Assembly (NCBI GenBank): GCA_035518875.1
Contig: DATIXD010000208.1
Span: forward strand, 1 to 15,367
DNA length: 15,367 nt
DNA from: DATIXD01 sp035518875
GTDB taxonomy: Bacteria > Pseudomonadota > Gammaproteobacteria > Methylococcales > Methylococcaceae
Direction: 5' to 3'
Shown here one piece after another: positions 7,527-14,594 of the stretch. Made by a program: the position numbers and the translations under genes. How positions within the stretch are numbered: position 1 is the first letter of the stretch; each line of letters starts with the position of its first letter. Below the pieces are notes generated by a model, which ran no database searches, had not been told where the DNA came from, and saw only the letters and a list, made by a program, of their open reading frames with translations.

Positions 7527-8061
7527 AAAACTGACCGTCGCGACGACTTCGCTGGCCGGCTGCTTCGGCTGTCACATGTCCTTTCTCGACATCGACGAGC
7601 GCATCCTACAGCTGGCGGAGCTCGCCGCGTTTGACCGGTCGCCGCTGACCGACATCAAGAATTGCAGCGATAAAGTTGACATCGGGCTGATCGAGGGCGG
7701 GCTCTGCAATGCAGAGAATATCCATACCCTGCGTGAGTTCCGCAAACACTGCAAGATTCTGGTCGCCGTCGGCGCCTGCGCCATCAATGGCGGCATTCCG
7801 GCCATGCGTAACCATATTCCGCTCGCAGAGTGCCTGGAGGAAGCTTACCTTTATGGCATGGGCGTCGAGAATCCGCATATCCCCAACGACCCCGAGTTGC
7901 CCCTGCTGCTCAACAAAGTCCATCCCATCCATGAGGTCGTCAAGGTGGATTATTTCCTCCCCGGCTGTCCGCCCTCAGCGGACACGATCTGGAAATTTCT
8001 GACCGATCTGGCGTCGGGCAGGGAACCGTCCCTGCCATACGATCTGGTGCATTACGATTGA
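7519..8061 (+). CDS. hoxY: NAD-linked [NiFe] hydrogenase small subunit HoxY
   Basis: A 180-residue small subunit of the hydrogenase module, which normally carries the proximal [4Fe-4S] cluster next to the NiFe site of HoxH. The four expected ligands are C15 and C18 (GCFGCHMSF), C87 (GACAINGG) and C150 (PGCPPS). The ending PYDLVHYD matches the usual HoxY C-terminus, so the gene is complete. The start is the ATG at 7519 with AGGAGG 5 bases upstream; an in-frame TTG at 7504 is less likely. It overlaps hoxU by 8 bases. The expected next gene, hoxH, is absent: what follows is an unrelated relic. HoxY alone has no known hydrogenase activity, so the product depends on a hoxH elsewhere or is stranded. 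Confidence 0.94.
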   Translation: MAEKLTVATTSLAGCFGCHMSFLDIDERILQLAELAAFDRSPLTDIKNCSDKVDIGLIEGGLCNAENIHTLREFRKHCKILVAVGACAINGGIPAMRNHIPLAECLEEAYLYGMGVENPHIPNDPELPLLLNKVHPIHEVVKVDYFLPGCPPSADTIWKFLTDLASGREPSLPYDLVHYD

Positions 8062-8186
8062 TGCCGGAACCTCGACGTAGGCCGTGGTAACCGGATTTTC
8101 CGCTACACCACACCGGATCGCCGAGCTTTCAACGAGACGCCGGCGGCGCTAGGATGTCTTGTCTTCTGGCGAGCGGGAGACCGTCC

Positions 8187-8683
8187 ATGGCACTGGCGCT
8201 ACGCGATCACGACCATCATACCTACGCCGACTACCTCACTTGGCCGGAGGATGTCCGTTATGAGTTGATCGACGGCGCAGCCTACCTTAAGGCGCCGGCC
8301 CCCAGCCTCGATCATCAGGATGTCGCCGGCGAGATTACTTCCAGATCAGAAGCGCCCTTGCAGCCATGCCTTGTTGCGCCTTCATCGCCCCAGTGGGTAT
8401 CCGCCTGCCCAAGGCCCAGGAAATGGATGAGCAGATTGACACCGTGGTGCAACCGGATATCCTTGTGGTCTGCGACGACTCCAAGCTGGATCGCCGCGGG
8501 GTTGTCGGCGTGGCGGACGTGCTTTCCCCTGCCACCGTAGGCCACGATCATGCCCTCAAACGGCGCGCTTACGAACGCGCCGGCGTGCGGGAATTGGCGG
8601 GCGAGGCACCCATCGATATACGCCCGGGCGTCATCATCGCGTGGGAAGAACTCGTGCGCCGGCAGCCCAAGCCTGGGTTTTGA
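8187..8683 (+). pseudogene. Decayed Uma2-family (PD-(D/E)XK fold) gene
   Basis: Uma2 proteins are restriction-endonuclease-fold proteins of uncertain role, abundant in cyanobacteria and some methanotrophs. The start is an ATG at 8187 behind GGGAG and gives TYADYLTWPEDVRYELIDG, the typical opening. After GEI the frame breaks near 8335-8336: loss of a single T is enough, because the next frame continues YFQIRSALA...FIAPVG, then EQIDTVVQPDILVVCD. The segment expected as WVVEVLSPAT is shortened to ADVLSPAT, removing the glutamate that normally pairs with the upstream aspartate in the nuclease site. A larger gap follows after AGVRE, where YWLVHP and the region to the end domain are lost. The terminal IIAWEELVRR remains. 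At least three lesions mean it is not functional. Confidence 0.85.
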
Positions 8684-8788
8684 TTCGAAAACCAACCCTG
8701 TTCGCCGGTTGCCGGAGAGGCGGCGACCGATCCGACTCACCGCAAATACTCTCGAATTCCCGGCATCTTTACGGCGACATCAACCATC

Positions 8789-10015
8789 GTGTCGAACGAT
8801 CTGATTACCGTTGACCGCGTCAGCAAGAAGTTCTTCCGCTCGCTGCAAAGTTCCGTGCTCTATGGCCTTCAGGACATCTTCCGTAAGGCGTTGCGGCTGA
8901 AGCCTCGAGAGCAACTGAGCAAACACGAATTTTGGGCGTTGCGGGACATTTCCTTCAGCGTGCGACGCGGCGAATGTCTGGGTGTGATCGGTCCGAATGG
9001 CGCGGGCAAGAGCACGCTGCTAAAACTCATCAACCGAGACTACCGGGCCGATCGCGGCGGCATCGTCACCATGGGCCCCATCAAATCGCTGATCCAGATC
9101 GGAACCGGTCTGCAACCTCTGCTCAGCGGGCGGGAGAACATTTACATCCAGTGCGCTCAACTCGGGCTGAACAAGCGCGACACTGACGCTAAGCTGGAAG
9201 CGATCGTTGCCTTCGCGGAACTGGAAGAATTCATTGACGCGCCGGTGAAGACCTATTCAAACGGCATGTACGCGCGCTTGGAATTTGCCATCGCCACCTG
9301 CGTACCGGTGGATATTCTTCTGATCGACGAGGTGCTAGCGGTAGGCGACATTGCTTTCCAGCTGCGCAGTCTGGAACGGCTCAACCAGCTCAAGCAAGAC
9401 GGAGCGGCGATCGTTTTCGTCTCGCACTCGGAAATGAACGTCCGCCAGATCGCTGACCGCTGCCTGTTGCTGTTCAACGGCCGCCAGATCGCCTTGGGCG
9501 ACTCTGATGCTCTGTTTTGCAAATATTACGAATCCATCGGTTATCTCAACAGACACCTCAAACCGCTGGGTGCGCTCATGGACCCGCCCGCCGACTTCAC
9601 CGGTGAGGTAGCGATCAAGTCTTTGCAGTTGGCCGGGCGGGCGGGCAATGAATCGACCACCCGGACCGGGGAAGCCCTGGAGCTGATCTTGGAGTATGAG
9701 GTGAAGGCCGATATTGACTCCGCTGCGTTGGTGGTGCAATTCCGGAACACGGCGGGCGTGCTGGTAGGCGCCATCGACTCTCGCCTGGTGAAAACCCAGT
9801 TCCGGTTACGGCGCGGCTGCGGGCAAATCCGGCTGAGCACGCCCTTTTTAGGGCTGACGCCGGGCATTTATCGCGTCGCTGCAGGATTCATGAGAGACCA
9901 TCGGCAACTGGCTTTTACCGGGCGTTTGCTCGATATGCATGTCGTTCAAAAAGAAGATTTTTCCGCCTATGGGGGCCTGATCATGCTGGATGCCCGTTTC
10001 GAGCAGACAGGCTGA
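8789..10015 (+). CDS. Polysaccharide ABC transporter ATP-binding protein, Wzt type
   Basis: A 408-residue ATPase of the Wzt/TagH/RfbE group, which energises export of O-antigen or other long glycans through a Wzm-type permease. Visible motifs are Walker A GPNGAGKST (68-76), SLIQIGTGLQPLLSGRENI (100-118) typical of this group, signature YSNGMYARL (156-164), Walker B DILLIDE (175-181) with AVGD, and the H-loop SHS (212-214). Residues ~250-405 form a Wzt C-terminal carbohydrate-binding-like domain (GEVAIKSLQL..., then GLTPGIYRVAAGF). The start is GTG at 8789 without a clear Shine-Dalgarno sequence. The partner permease and glycosyltransferases are not adjacent, which is unusual for a glycan exporter; it lies next to a decayed gene instead. 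Confidence 0.9.
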   Translation: MSNDLITVDRVSKKFFRSLQSSVLYGLQDIFRKALRLKPREQLSKHEFWALRDISFSVRRGECLGVIGPNGAGKSTLLKLINRDYRADRGGIVTMGPIKSLIQIGTGLQPLLSGRENIYIQCAQLGLNKRDTDAKLEAIVAFAELEEFIDAPVKTYSNGMYARLEFAIATCVPVDILLIDEVLAVGDIAFQLRSLERLNQLKQDGAAIVFVSHSEMNVRQIADRCLLLFNGRQIALGDSDALFCKYYESIGYLNRHLKPLGALMDPPADFTGEVAIKSLQLAGRAGNESTTRTGEALELILEYEVKADIDSAALVVQFRNTAGVLVGAIDSRLVKTQFRLRRGCGQIRLSTPFLGLTPGIYRVAAGFMRDHRQLAFTGRLLDMHVVQKEDFSAYGGLIMLDARFEQTG

Positions 10016-10200
10016 TTGCGACGCTTGCCAGTATCTGGCCAGGGAGTCAACATATTGCAGACATGGCCTATTGGAAGTGGGCCGGATTGAACCGCAGCGT
10101 TTCCGGCAGATCCGCTGTTCAGACAGAGACAGGCTTCCATCCACTAGTCCGCGCCGCTAAAGGCTAAACTAGGGTTTGGATTCACCGGAGATCGCCACCC

Positions 10201-11181
10201 ATGAAAACCAGCCCTTCTCAAGATCTATGCTGTCCGCCCATCGATGCGGAGGTCTACCAAAGACTCGCGGCGCGAGTTGGGCGCTGTCACCTGGATCAGC
10301 GCCTGGGGATCGAGCAGGATTTCGAGGCGCGGATATTCGGGCAAGGGCGCACTTTCTTCCACATCGAGAATTGGTATTCCATCCACACCCTGATCCGCCT
10401 CGTGCTCAGGCTTTGTCTGCTGCATGCACGCGGCCAGCGCAACGCGCGACACATCGAAATCCGGCACAACGACTTCGTTCTCGAAAGACTCCCCAAGGCT
10501 TTCGACGGCTTTACCCTGCTCCAGGTCAGCGACCTGCACCTCGACAGCGCGGAAGACATGCCCGGCGCGCTGATCGGGGCCTTGGACCGGGCGGGAGATT
10601 ATGACGCCTGTGTGCTGACCGGCGATTTCCGGGTGAAGACCTTCGGCCCCTATAAGCCGGCGCTGGACGCGCTACGCAAGGTACGCAGCCACCTGCGGGG
10701 GCCGGTCTACGGCATCCTCGGCAATCACGACACCCTCCGCATGGCACCAGAACTGGAGGACATGGAAATCCGGATGCTGCTTAACGAAGCGGTTGCGATC
10801 GAGCGGAACGGCGCAGCGATTTACCTGGCAGGCATCGACGACCCCCACTACTACCGAGCCGACAATATGGAAAAGGCGACCGACCCGGTTCCCGAGGACG
10901 CCCTGTCCATCCTGCTCTCGCATTCGCCGGAGATGTATCGGCACGCCGCATACGCCCGGTTCGACGTGATGTTGAGCGGGCATACCCACGGCGGCCAGAT
11001 TTGCCTCCCGGGCGGCTTCCCCATCATGCTCAACGCCCGCGCGCCGCGGGCCGTCTGCAAGGGGCCATGGCGTTACAACCGGCTTCAGGGCTACACCTCG
11101 GTTGGATCCGGGGTCTGTATGGTCGACGTGCGCCTGAACTGTCCGCCGGAAATCACGCTACACCGCTTGCGTTGCGCTTGA
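10201..11181 (+). CDS. Calcineurin-like metallophosphoesterase (YkuE/YaeI-like)
   Basis: A 326-residue phosphoesterase. The catalytic domain runs from about residue 100 and shows all dimetal motifs in order: SDLHLD (D111, H113), TGDF (D142), GNHD (174-177), the histidine in LLSHSPE (H241) and GHTHGGQ (260-266). This arrangement matches the YkuE/YaeI group, whose members act on phosphodiesters or lipid pyrophosphates. The specific substrate here is not known. The N-terminal ~95 residues contain a weakly hydrophobic helix (THTLIRLVLRLCLLHARG region, near 62-78) that may help membrane association. The start is the ATG at 10201 with GGAG ten bases before. The gap after the Wzt gene (10016-10200) shows no clear promoter or terminator. 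Confidence 0.9.
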   Translation: MKTSPSQDLCCPPIDAEVYQRLAARVGRCHLDQRLGIEQDFEARIFGQGRTFFHIENWYSIHTLIRLVLRLCLLHARGQRNARHIEIRHNDFVLERLPKAFDGFTLLQVSDLHLDSAEDMPGALIGALDRAGDYDACVLTGDFRVKTFGPYKPALDALRKVRSHLRGPVYGILGNHDTLRMAPELEDMEIRMLLNEAVAIERNGAAIYLAGIDDPHYYRADNMEKATDPVPEDALSILLSHSPEMYRHAAYARFDVMLSGHTHGGQICLPGGFPIMLNARAPRAVCKGPWRYNRLQGYTSVGSGVCMVDVRLNCPPEITLHRLRCA

Positions 11182-11209
11182 TTACCCCGTCATCAGAATC
11201 ACAAGGCTT

Positions 11210-11689
11210 TCAATAAGGCTGCTTGCGAATATCCAGGAAGTACAGAATTCGGGACAGGATCAGCTCCAACACCAGAAAGGCGGTGACCAACAACAGAATT
11301 TCCCACGCCGTAAGCCCCCATTCGCCCCGCAGCAAATAGAGGGGAAGCACGGACTCGGGAATTTGATCTAGCCCCAGCGCCATACCACTGGGACGGATGC
11401 CGAGGCGGCGTTTGACGAAGCTGGAGCAAAGATCGCCCAGCATGGTGGCGCCTGCGAACATCATGCCCAGCACCAGCGAAAATCCCACGCTTTCGGCCGC
11501 GAGAGCGGTGATGGTTAACGCCCCGATCATGCCGCGCCAGGTTTTCGAAGGCCCGAACAGCGGCTGTCCGTCGAGAAAAATCCGTCCGCCATCAAGCGGC
11601 CAGGCATAACGGTTTCCCAACAGTTTATCCAGAATGATCGGCGCGCCATTGGCAACGAAAAGGAGAAAAAGAATTTTTCCGGCGAGCAT
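11210..11689 (-). CDS. CarS-like (CDP-archaeol synthase family, DUF46) membrane protein
   Basis: A ~159-residue integral membrane protein with about four hydrophobic stretches. It carries the family segments VANGAPI (near the N-terminus), DGQPLFGPSKTWRG and GDLCSSFVKRRLG, the last two being the conserved cytidylyl-transfer region of CarS/CdsA-like enzymes. Archaeal CarS makes CDP-archaeol; bacterial homologues exist but their substrate is not established, so I give no gene symbol. I take the ATG at 11689 (MLAGKILFLLFVANGAP). A GTG at 11713 would add eight residues, and neither start has a strong ribosome binding site. It is convergent with the phosphoesterase gene and divergent from the broken archease gene. 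Confidence 0.8.
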   Translation of the reverse strand: MLAGKILFLLFVANGAPIILDKLLGNRYAWPLDGGRIFLDGQPLFGPSKTWRGMIGALTITALAAESVGFSLVLGMMFAGATMLGDLCSSFVKRRLGIRPSGMALGLDQIPESVLPLYLLRGEWGLTAWEILLLVTAFLVLELILSRILYFLDIRKQPY

Positions 11690-11826
11690 GTTTAACAACC
11701 CTGTTAGGAACACGGCTTCATTAAGATGGCGCTGTCATTCTGAAGCTATCAGGCGCTGGATGCAATTTGCGTTGACGCTGCCGGTGGTCTTTAATCGCAA
11801 GCCAATGCGGAAACAAAATACCCGCG

Positions 11827-12271
11827 ATGGAAGAAGTGCAGACGACAACCTCCGGCGGAAAATGGGAACACTTCTTGCCCGTCGCCGACATGGGAATTCG
11901 CGGCTTTGGCGACACACGCGCGGAAGCCTTCGCTCACGCCGCCCTGGCGCTGACGGCGATCATCTGTAAACCGGGAGCCGTGAGGCCGGAACAACCGGCC
12001 GCCATCCGCTGCGAAGCGCCCGATGAAGAGCTATGTCTGGCCGATTGACTGAACGCCTTGATTTATGAGATGGCGGTGCGCGGAATGCTATTTAGCCGTT
12101 TCGAGATCGAAATCATGAGCAACGTATTAACGGCGACGGCCTGGGGCGAGACAGTGGATCGCCTTCGTCACCAGCCCGCCGTTGAGGTAAAGGGCGTGAG
12201 CTATATCGAACTGAAGCCATTTGAAGGACGGGCGAGGACACTGGGTCGCCCAGTGAGTGGTAGACGTATGA
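11827..12271 (+). pseudogene. Archease, disrupted by two TGA codons and a frameshift
   Basis: Archease is a small protein that activates the RNA ligase RtcB. The N-terminal half is clear from the ATG at 11827: KWEHFLPVADMGIRGFGDT, then AEAFAHAALALTAIICKP and CEAPDEEL. At 12046-12048 a TGA replaces the Trp expected in the D-W-L-N-ALIYEM motif; the frame then continues LNALIYEMAVRGMLFSRF, AWGE and HQPAVEVKGVSY. After ELK (12216) a frame change (one extra base, or two missing) is needed, and the other frame reads KDGRGHWVAQ, TGA (12254-12256), VVDV, stop (12269-12271). That matches the usual archease ending WVAQCVVDV with TGA in place of Cys. The decay is recent enough that all segments are legible. 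No rtcB is visible nearby. Confidence 0.82.
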
Positions 12272-12569
12272 TCGTGGGCAGAGTAGTGGCTGGGGAGGGG
12301 CAGAGTTAAGTTCCTGAAACATGGCGCCGGGAGGCACTCGGAGCGGTACTGACTCAAGCGCCGACTGAGCCAGGGCGCGCACCCTTTGATGATGGCACGG
12401 CCGAGTGCGGGCATGAACGGATCGATGCCAAGGCTCCCAAGTTGGAGCGGATCGCCCGCCTATTCTCCCCGCCTCCTCGCCGTTCTGCAATGAGACTTTT
12501 CTGTCTTGATTTAGGACAAAACGGTCCCGCTAGGCCATAGGCTGCGTGCCAGATACATGCACTGGAAAC
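12272..12569. other. Gene-poor stretch between archease relic and zinc-ribbon gene
   Basis: No reading frame here shows a recognisable family or a plausible start. A plus-strand stretch near 12390-12490 stays open but I recognise nothing in it. A hairpin (CTGGAA 12562-12567, TTCCAG 12576-12581) spans the stop codon of the leftward gene that ends at 12570. It lacks a T-tract, so a terminator role is uncertain. Confidence 0.4.
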
Positions 12570-12785
12570 TTAATGTTCCAGGTGAGATAAGCGGAGGCCG
12601 ACACCGGCTACCGTGTATTCTTTGATGAAGTAATTTCGCTTCATACAATGCGGACAAAGAATGAAGAACTTATCATCACTAAGCTCGACCGGAGGCCAGG
12701 AAGACTGACTCTTCTTGACGAAAACCAGTGGAATCACGGCATGGTTATGAATGATTTCTTCGCAATTCAAACAATGCATCAACAT
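12570..12785 (-). CDS. Small CxxC/CxxC zinc-ribbon-like protein, unknown function
   Basis: A 71-residue protein of no family I recognise. Two Cys pairs about 45 residues apart, CLNC (residues 5-8) and CPHC (49-52), are spaced like the knuckles of a zinc ribbon, suggesting one bound zinc. The section between them is rich in aromatic and hydrophobic residues (VIPLVFVKK, then WPPVELSDDKFFIL). I chose the ATG at 12785 because GAGGTG lies six bases upstream and because the region further upstream, though open, looks non-coding. The gene stands alone on the minus strand. It may be a small nucleic-acid-binding or regulatory protein, but that is a guess from the Cys pattern. Confidence 0.65.
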   Translation of the reverse strand: MLMHCLNCEEIIHNHAVIPLVFVKKSQSSWPPVELSDDKFFILCPHCMKRNYFIKEYTVAGVGLRLSHLEH

Positions 12786-13182
12786 GACAGTCACCTCACG
12801 CCCCGGAAACGAAATACAACCCAGTAAAATCGGAATTGTTTTCAAGCCACCCCCGGTCCTCGCGCCCAAGGATGCTTCCTGCGACCAGTTCAGACACGGA
12901 AAAGACGTTCATGTGGGCCTGTCTTCATTCAGGCTAGGCTCCATCCGCAACCTCTCGTGCAACGTCTGCGGAAGACCGCAGACCCAGCCTCCATGAGGAA
13001 ACGGAAGGAATTCATATCAAAAAACGCCTCAACCGTCAACCAGATAAAACAAACTGTTTACAAAAAAGAAACCACCACTGCGGCGTCGCGTGCATGCGAC
13101 TCCGGGCCGACCGAAAGGAATGTCAGTCCGCCGATCAACAAACCGATGGCGGCCCCGAGTGACTTGACGGGTCTATCGATAC
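12786..13182. other. Intergenic stretch with a possible membrane-protein relic
   Basis: No complete gene is apparent. On the minus strand, 13193-13058 stays open and encodes RPVKSLGAAIGLLIGGLTFL followed by SVGPESHARDA and a stop at 13058-13060. This resembles a signal peptide or single membrane segment, but it has no ATG, GTG or ribosome binding site, only internal TTG codons. It may be the tail of a broken small exported protein. Confidence 0.3.
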
Positions 13183-13209
13183 CTCGAACTCAATTGCATT
13201 CAGTTCGAG
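13183..13209 (-). terminator. Hairpin downstream of the exported-protein gene
   Basis: CTCGAACT (13183-13190) and AGTTCGAG (13202-13209) form a perfect 8-bp stem with an 11-base loop. It starts 7 bases after the stop codon of the leftward gene ending at 13216. No T-tract follows, so it may be a transcript-stabilising hairpin rather than an intrinsic terminator. Confidence 0.4.
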
Positions 13210-13215
13210 AGGGCG

Positions 13216-13569
13216 CTATTTCTTCACCATTCCCGCCCTGAGGGCGTTATACAGTGTATTGCCGGCGACAGCGTCTTCGCTGCTGACCAACACCCCGACG
13301 ATCAACTTGTCGCCGAAGCGAATGCACTCGACCACACCGACGGTCTTATCATTCCAAGAGCGGACCGAATCCGCGTCGCTGGAAAGTTGCCCGGCCTTTT
13401 CGGCGGTAAAAATGGACTCCGCTTGCTTCACGCATTCCGTCTGATTCGGCGTTCCCGACTCGAAATGATCCCACCACAAATTGGGAGCGGCCCAGGCGGA
13501 CGGACTCCCACCACAGACCAAAAGCGCAGCAAGGAAGGAATACCACCGAACTTTATGCATTTTTGACAT
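13216..13569 (-). CDS. Small exported protein, unknown function
   Basis: A 117-residue protein of no family I recognise. The N-terminus is a clear Sec signal peptide: basic MSKMHKVR, hydrophobic WYSFLAALLVCGG and a likely cut after SAWA. The mature part (~90 residues) has two cysteines (in TECVKQ and VECIRFG) that could form one disulfide in the periplasm, and a hydrophobic strand LIVGVLVSSEDAVAG near the end. I chose the ATG at 13569 because AGGAG lies seven bases upstream; the ATG two codons earlier is too close to that site. A hairpin lies just past the stop. Acting as a periplasmic binding or inhibitor protein is possible but unsupported. Confidence 0.75.
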   Translation of the reverse strand: MSKMHKVRWYSFLAALLVCGGSPSAWAAPNLWWDHFESGTPNQTECVKQAESIFTAEKAGQLSSDADSVRSWNDKTVGVVECIRFGDKLIVGVLVSSEDAVAGNTLYNALRAGMVKK

Positions 13570-13638
13570 GATCATTCTCCTTATATATGGGCGGTTGTCA
13601 GGCCCGTTCGAGTTTCAAACATAGCCACGGGATAAATC

Positions 13639-13896
13639 CTATCGCTTGGATTTCGACGCCGGGGTAAAAGCCGGAGTGGCAAGAAGTTCTTTTTCCGCTT
13701 CTAGCCAATCCTCGGTTTCGTGGCCGGGCTCGAAACCTCGCTGTTTCGCCTTGTAATAGGCACGCTCGGCAACCATTTCGTTGAATAACTCGGGATCGAC
13801 CGGAAACCCTTCGGCATCGACAAGCTGCACGATAGGTTTCTCGGCTTCCGATGTGACGAGATCTTCTTCACTGGATTTTCTGAGTGCAGTAGCCAT
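13639..13896 (-). CDS. DUF2934 family protein
   Basis: An 85-residue, soluble, acidic protein. The central segment VAERAYYKAKQRGFEPGHETEDWLEAEKELL (about residues 42-72) matches the short DUF2934 motif: an A.Y..A..RGF.PGHE..DWL.AE pattern of one helix pair. DUF2934 proteins have no established function and often appear singly or in small arrays in proteobacterial genomes. Start at 13896 is supported by GGAGG 6 bases upstream. The flanking N-terminal 35 residues and basic C-terminal tail (TPASKSKR) are not conserved in any way I recognise. Confidence 0.85.
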   Translation of the reverse strand: MATALRKSSEEDLVTSEAEKPIVQLVDAEGFPVDPELFNEMVAERAYYKAKQRGFEPGHETEDWLEAEKELLATPAFTPASKSKR

Positions 13897-14008
13897 GGTC
13901 TACCTCCAACCGCTAAGGGCTGCTTCCCCACTCCCCTGCGTACCCCATCGACGCGCAGATGGAAGGGTCGTTATGGACGTCGGATTCAGAAATAACGCGG
14001 TGAACTGT

Positions 14009-14134
14009 CTAATCAGACACGATACGAATCCGATAACCCACCCATGGAAGGCCTGCAGTGCTTGGCTTCAGCTTCCGGATGGGCGGCCAAGGCCGTGGCG
14101 CCACAGACTCCCATGAGCCTCGAATGACGTACAT
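14009..14134 (-). pseudogene. Possible relic of a formylglycine-generating-enzyme (SUMF1-type) C-terminus
   Basis: A 41-residue frame from an ATG at 14134 reads MYVIRGSWES..., and ends WVGYRIRIVSD before a stop at 14009-14011. Bracketing motifs R-G-S-W and G-Y-R-I, about 22 residues apart, are where the C-terminal RGGSW and GFR motifs of the formylglycine-generating-enzyme/sulfatase-modifying-factor family lie. The residues between them do not look conserved, and nothing upstream continues the fold. It may be a degraded fragment, or the likeness may be chance. The surrounding 13897-14314 stretch holds nothing else I can identify. Confidence 0.3.
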
Positions 14135-14314
14135 GGCGCTCTTGGCTGACGCTAATATTGCACCTAGCGACCGTCATTAACAATACCCCTTCCGGGTAAC
14201 TTAAGGAAGCTCTAAACGAGTCCATCCAGGACTTGTCACAGGCGGCGCATCCCTTATCATTTTTCCCCCGCGTTTGAACGGCATAGCCACGGCCGCCTCG
14301 CACAAACCTTCGGC

Positions 14315-14452
14315 TTACAGCACGCCCATCCTGGCCAACCGGTTGATCTCCAGCTTGGCGGACTTGAGCGAACGCGCACGACGCCTTTGTTCACGCTTCC
14401 GATCCAGATGAACCTGCAACTGCTCGAGTCGAACAATGAGTTTTTCAAGCAT
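14315..14452 (-). CDS. 45-residue basic coiled-coil protein, unknown function
   Basis: A short reading frame giving a 45-residue protein that starts MLEKLIVRLEQLQVHLDRKR and continues with an arginine-rich EQRRRARSLKSAKLEINRLA before ending MGVL. Leucine/isoleucine/valine spacing in the first half fits an amphipathic or coiled-coil helix, and the net charge is strongly positive, so nucleic-acid or ribosome contact is conceivable. Support for translation is the AGGAG at 14462-14466, nine bases before the ATG. It lies downstream of the S24 repressor gene on the same strand with a ~140-base gap, so co-transcription is possible. I know no family for it. Confidence 0.5.
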   Translation of the reverse strand: MLEKLIVRLEQLQVHLDRKREQRRRARSLKSAKLEINRLARMGVL

Positions 14453-14594
14453 GGCACTAATCTCCTGTGAAACAAACAAATGCATCAAGGTGCACCGAAC
14501 CCCGCACCTGAACGACCGGGAAAACCCGAATCCCGCAAAGAAGAGCTATCTACTAGTTTAGTGGTCACCAAGACCCAAAAAAATCTTTTGATAT

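Noticed and set aside
12046..12256. Selenocysteine or recoded TGA in archease
   Set aside because: One TGA replaces Trp rather than Cys, a frameshift lies between the two, and TGA serves as a normal stop in neighbouring genes.
12391..12500. Transposase fragment in the open plus-strand stretch after the archease relic
   Set aside because: A CGHERID-like run faintly recalls ISAs1-type transposases but is too short and isolated to support the call.
12957..13241. Plus-strand 94-codon frame
   Set aside because: Composition is low in conserved-looking hydrophobic core, there is no ribosome binding site, and it runs across the hairpin and into the antisense of the exported-protein gene.
14196..14240. 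Insertion-sequence end near the GGAAGCTCTAAACGAGTCC stretch
   Set aside because: It loosely recalls termini of IS5-type elements and contains a small AGTCC/GGACT stem, but I see no matching partner end, transposase or target duplication.
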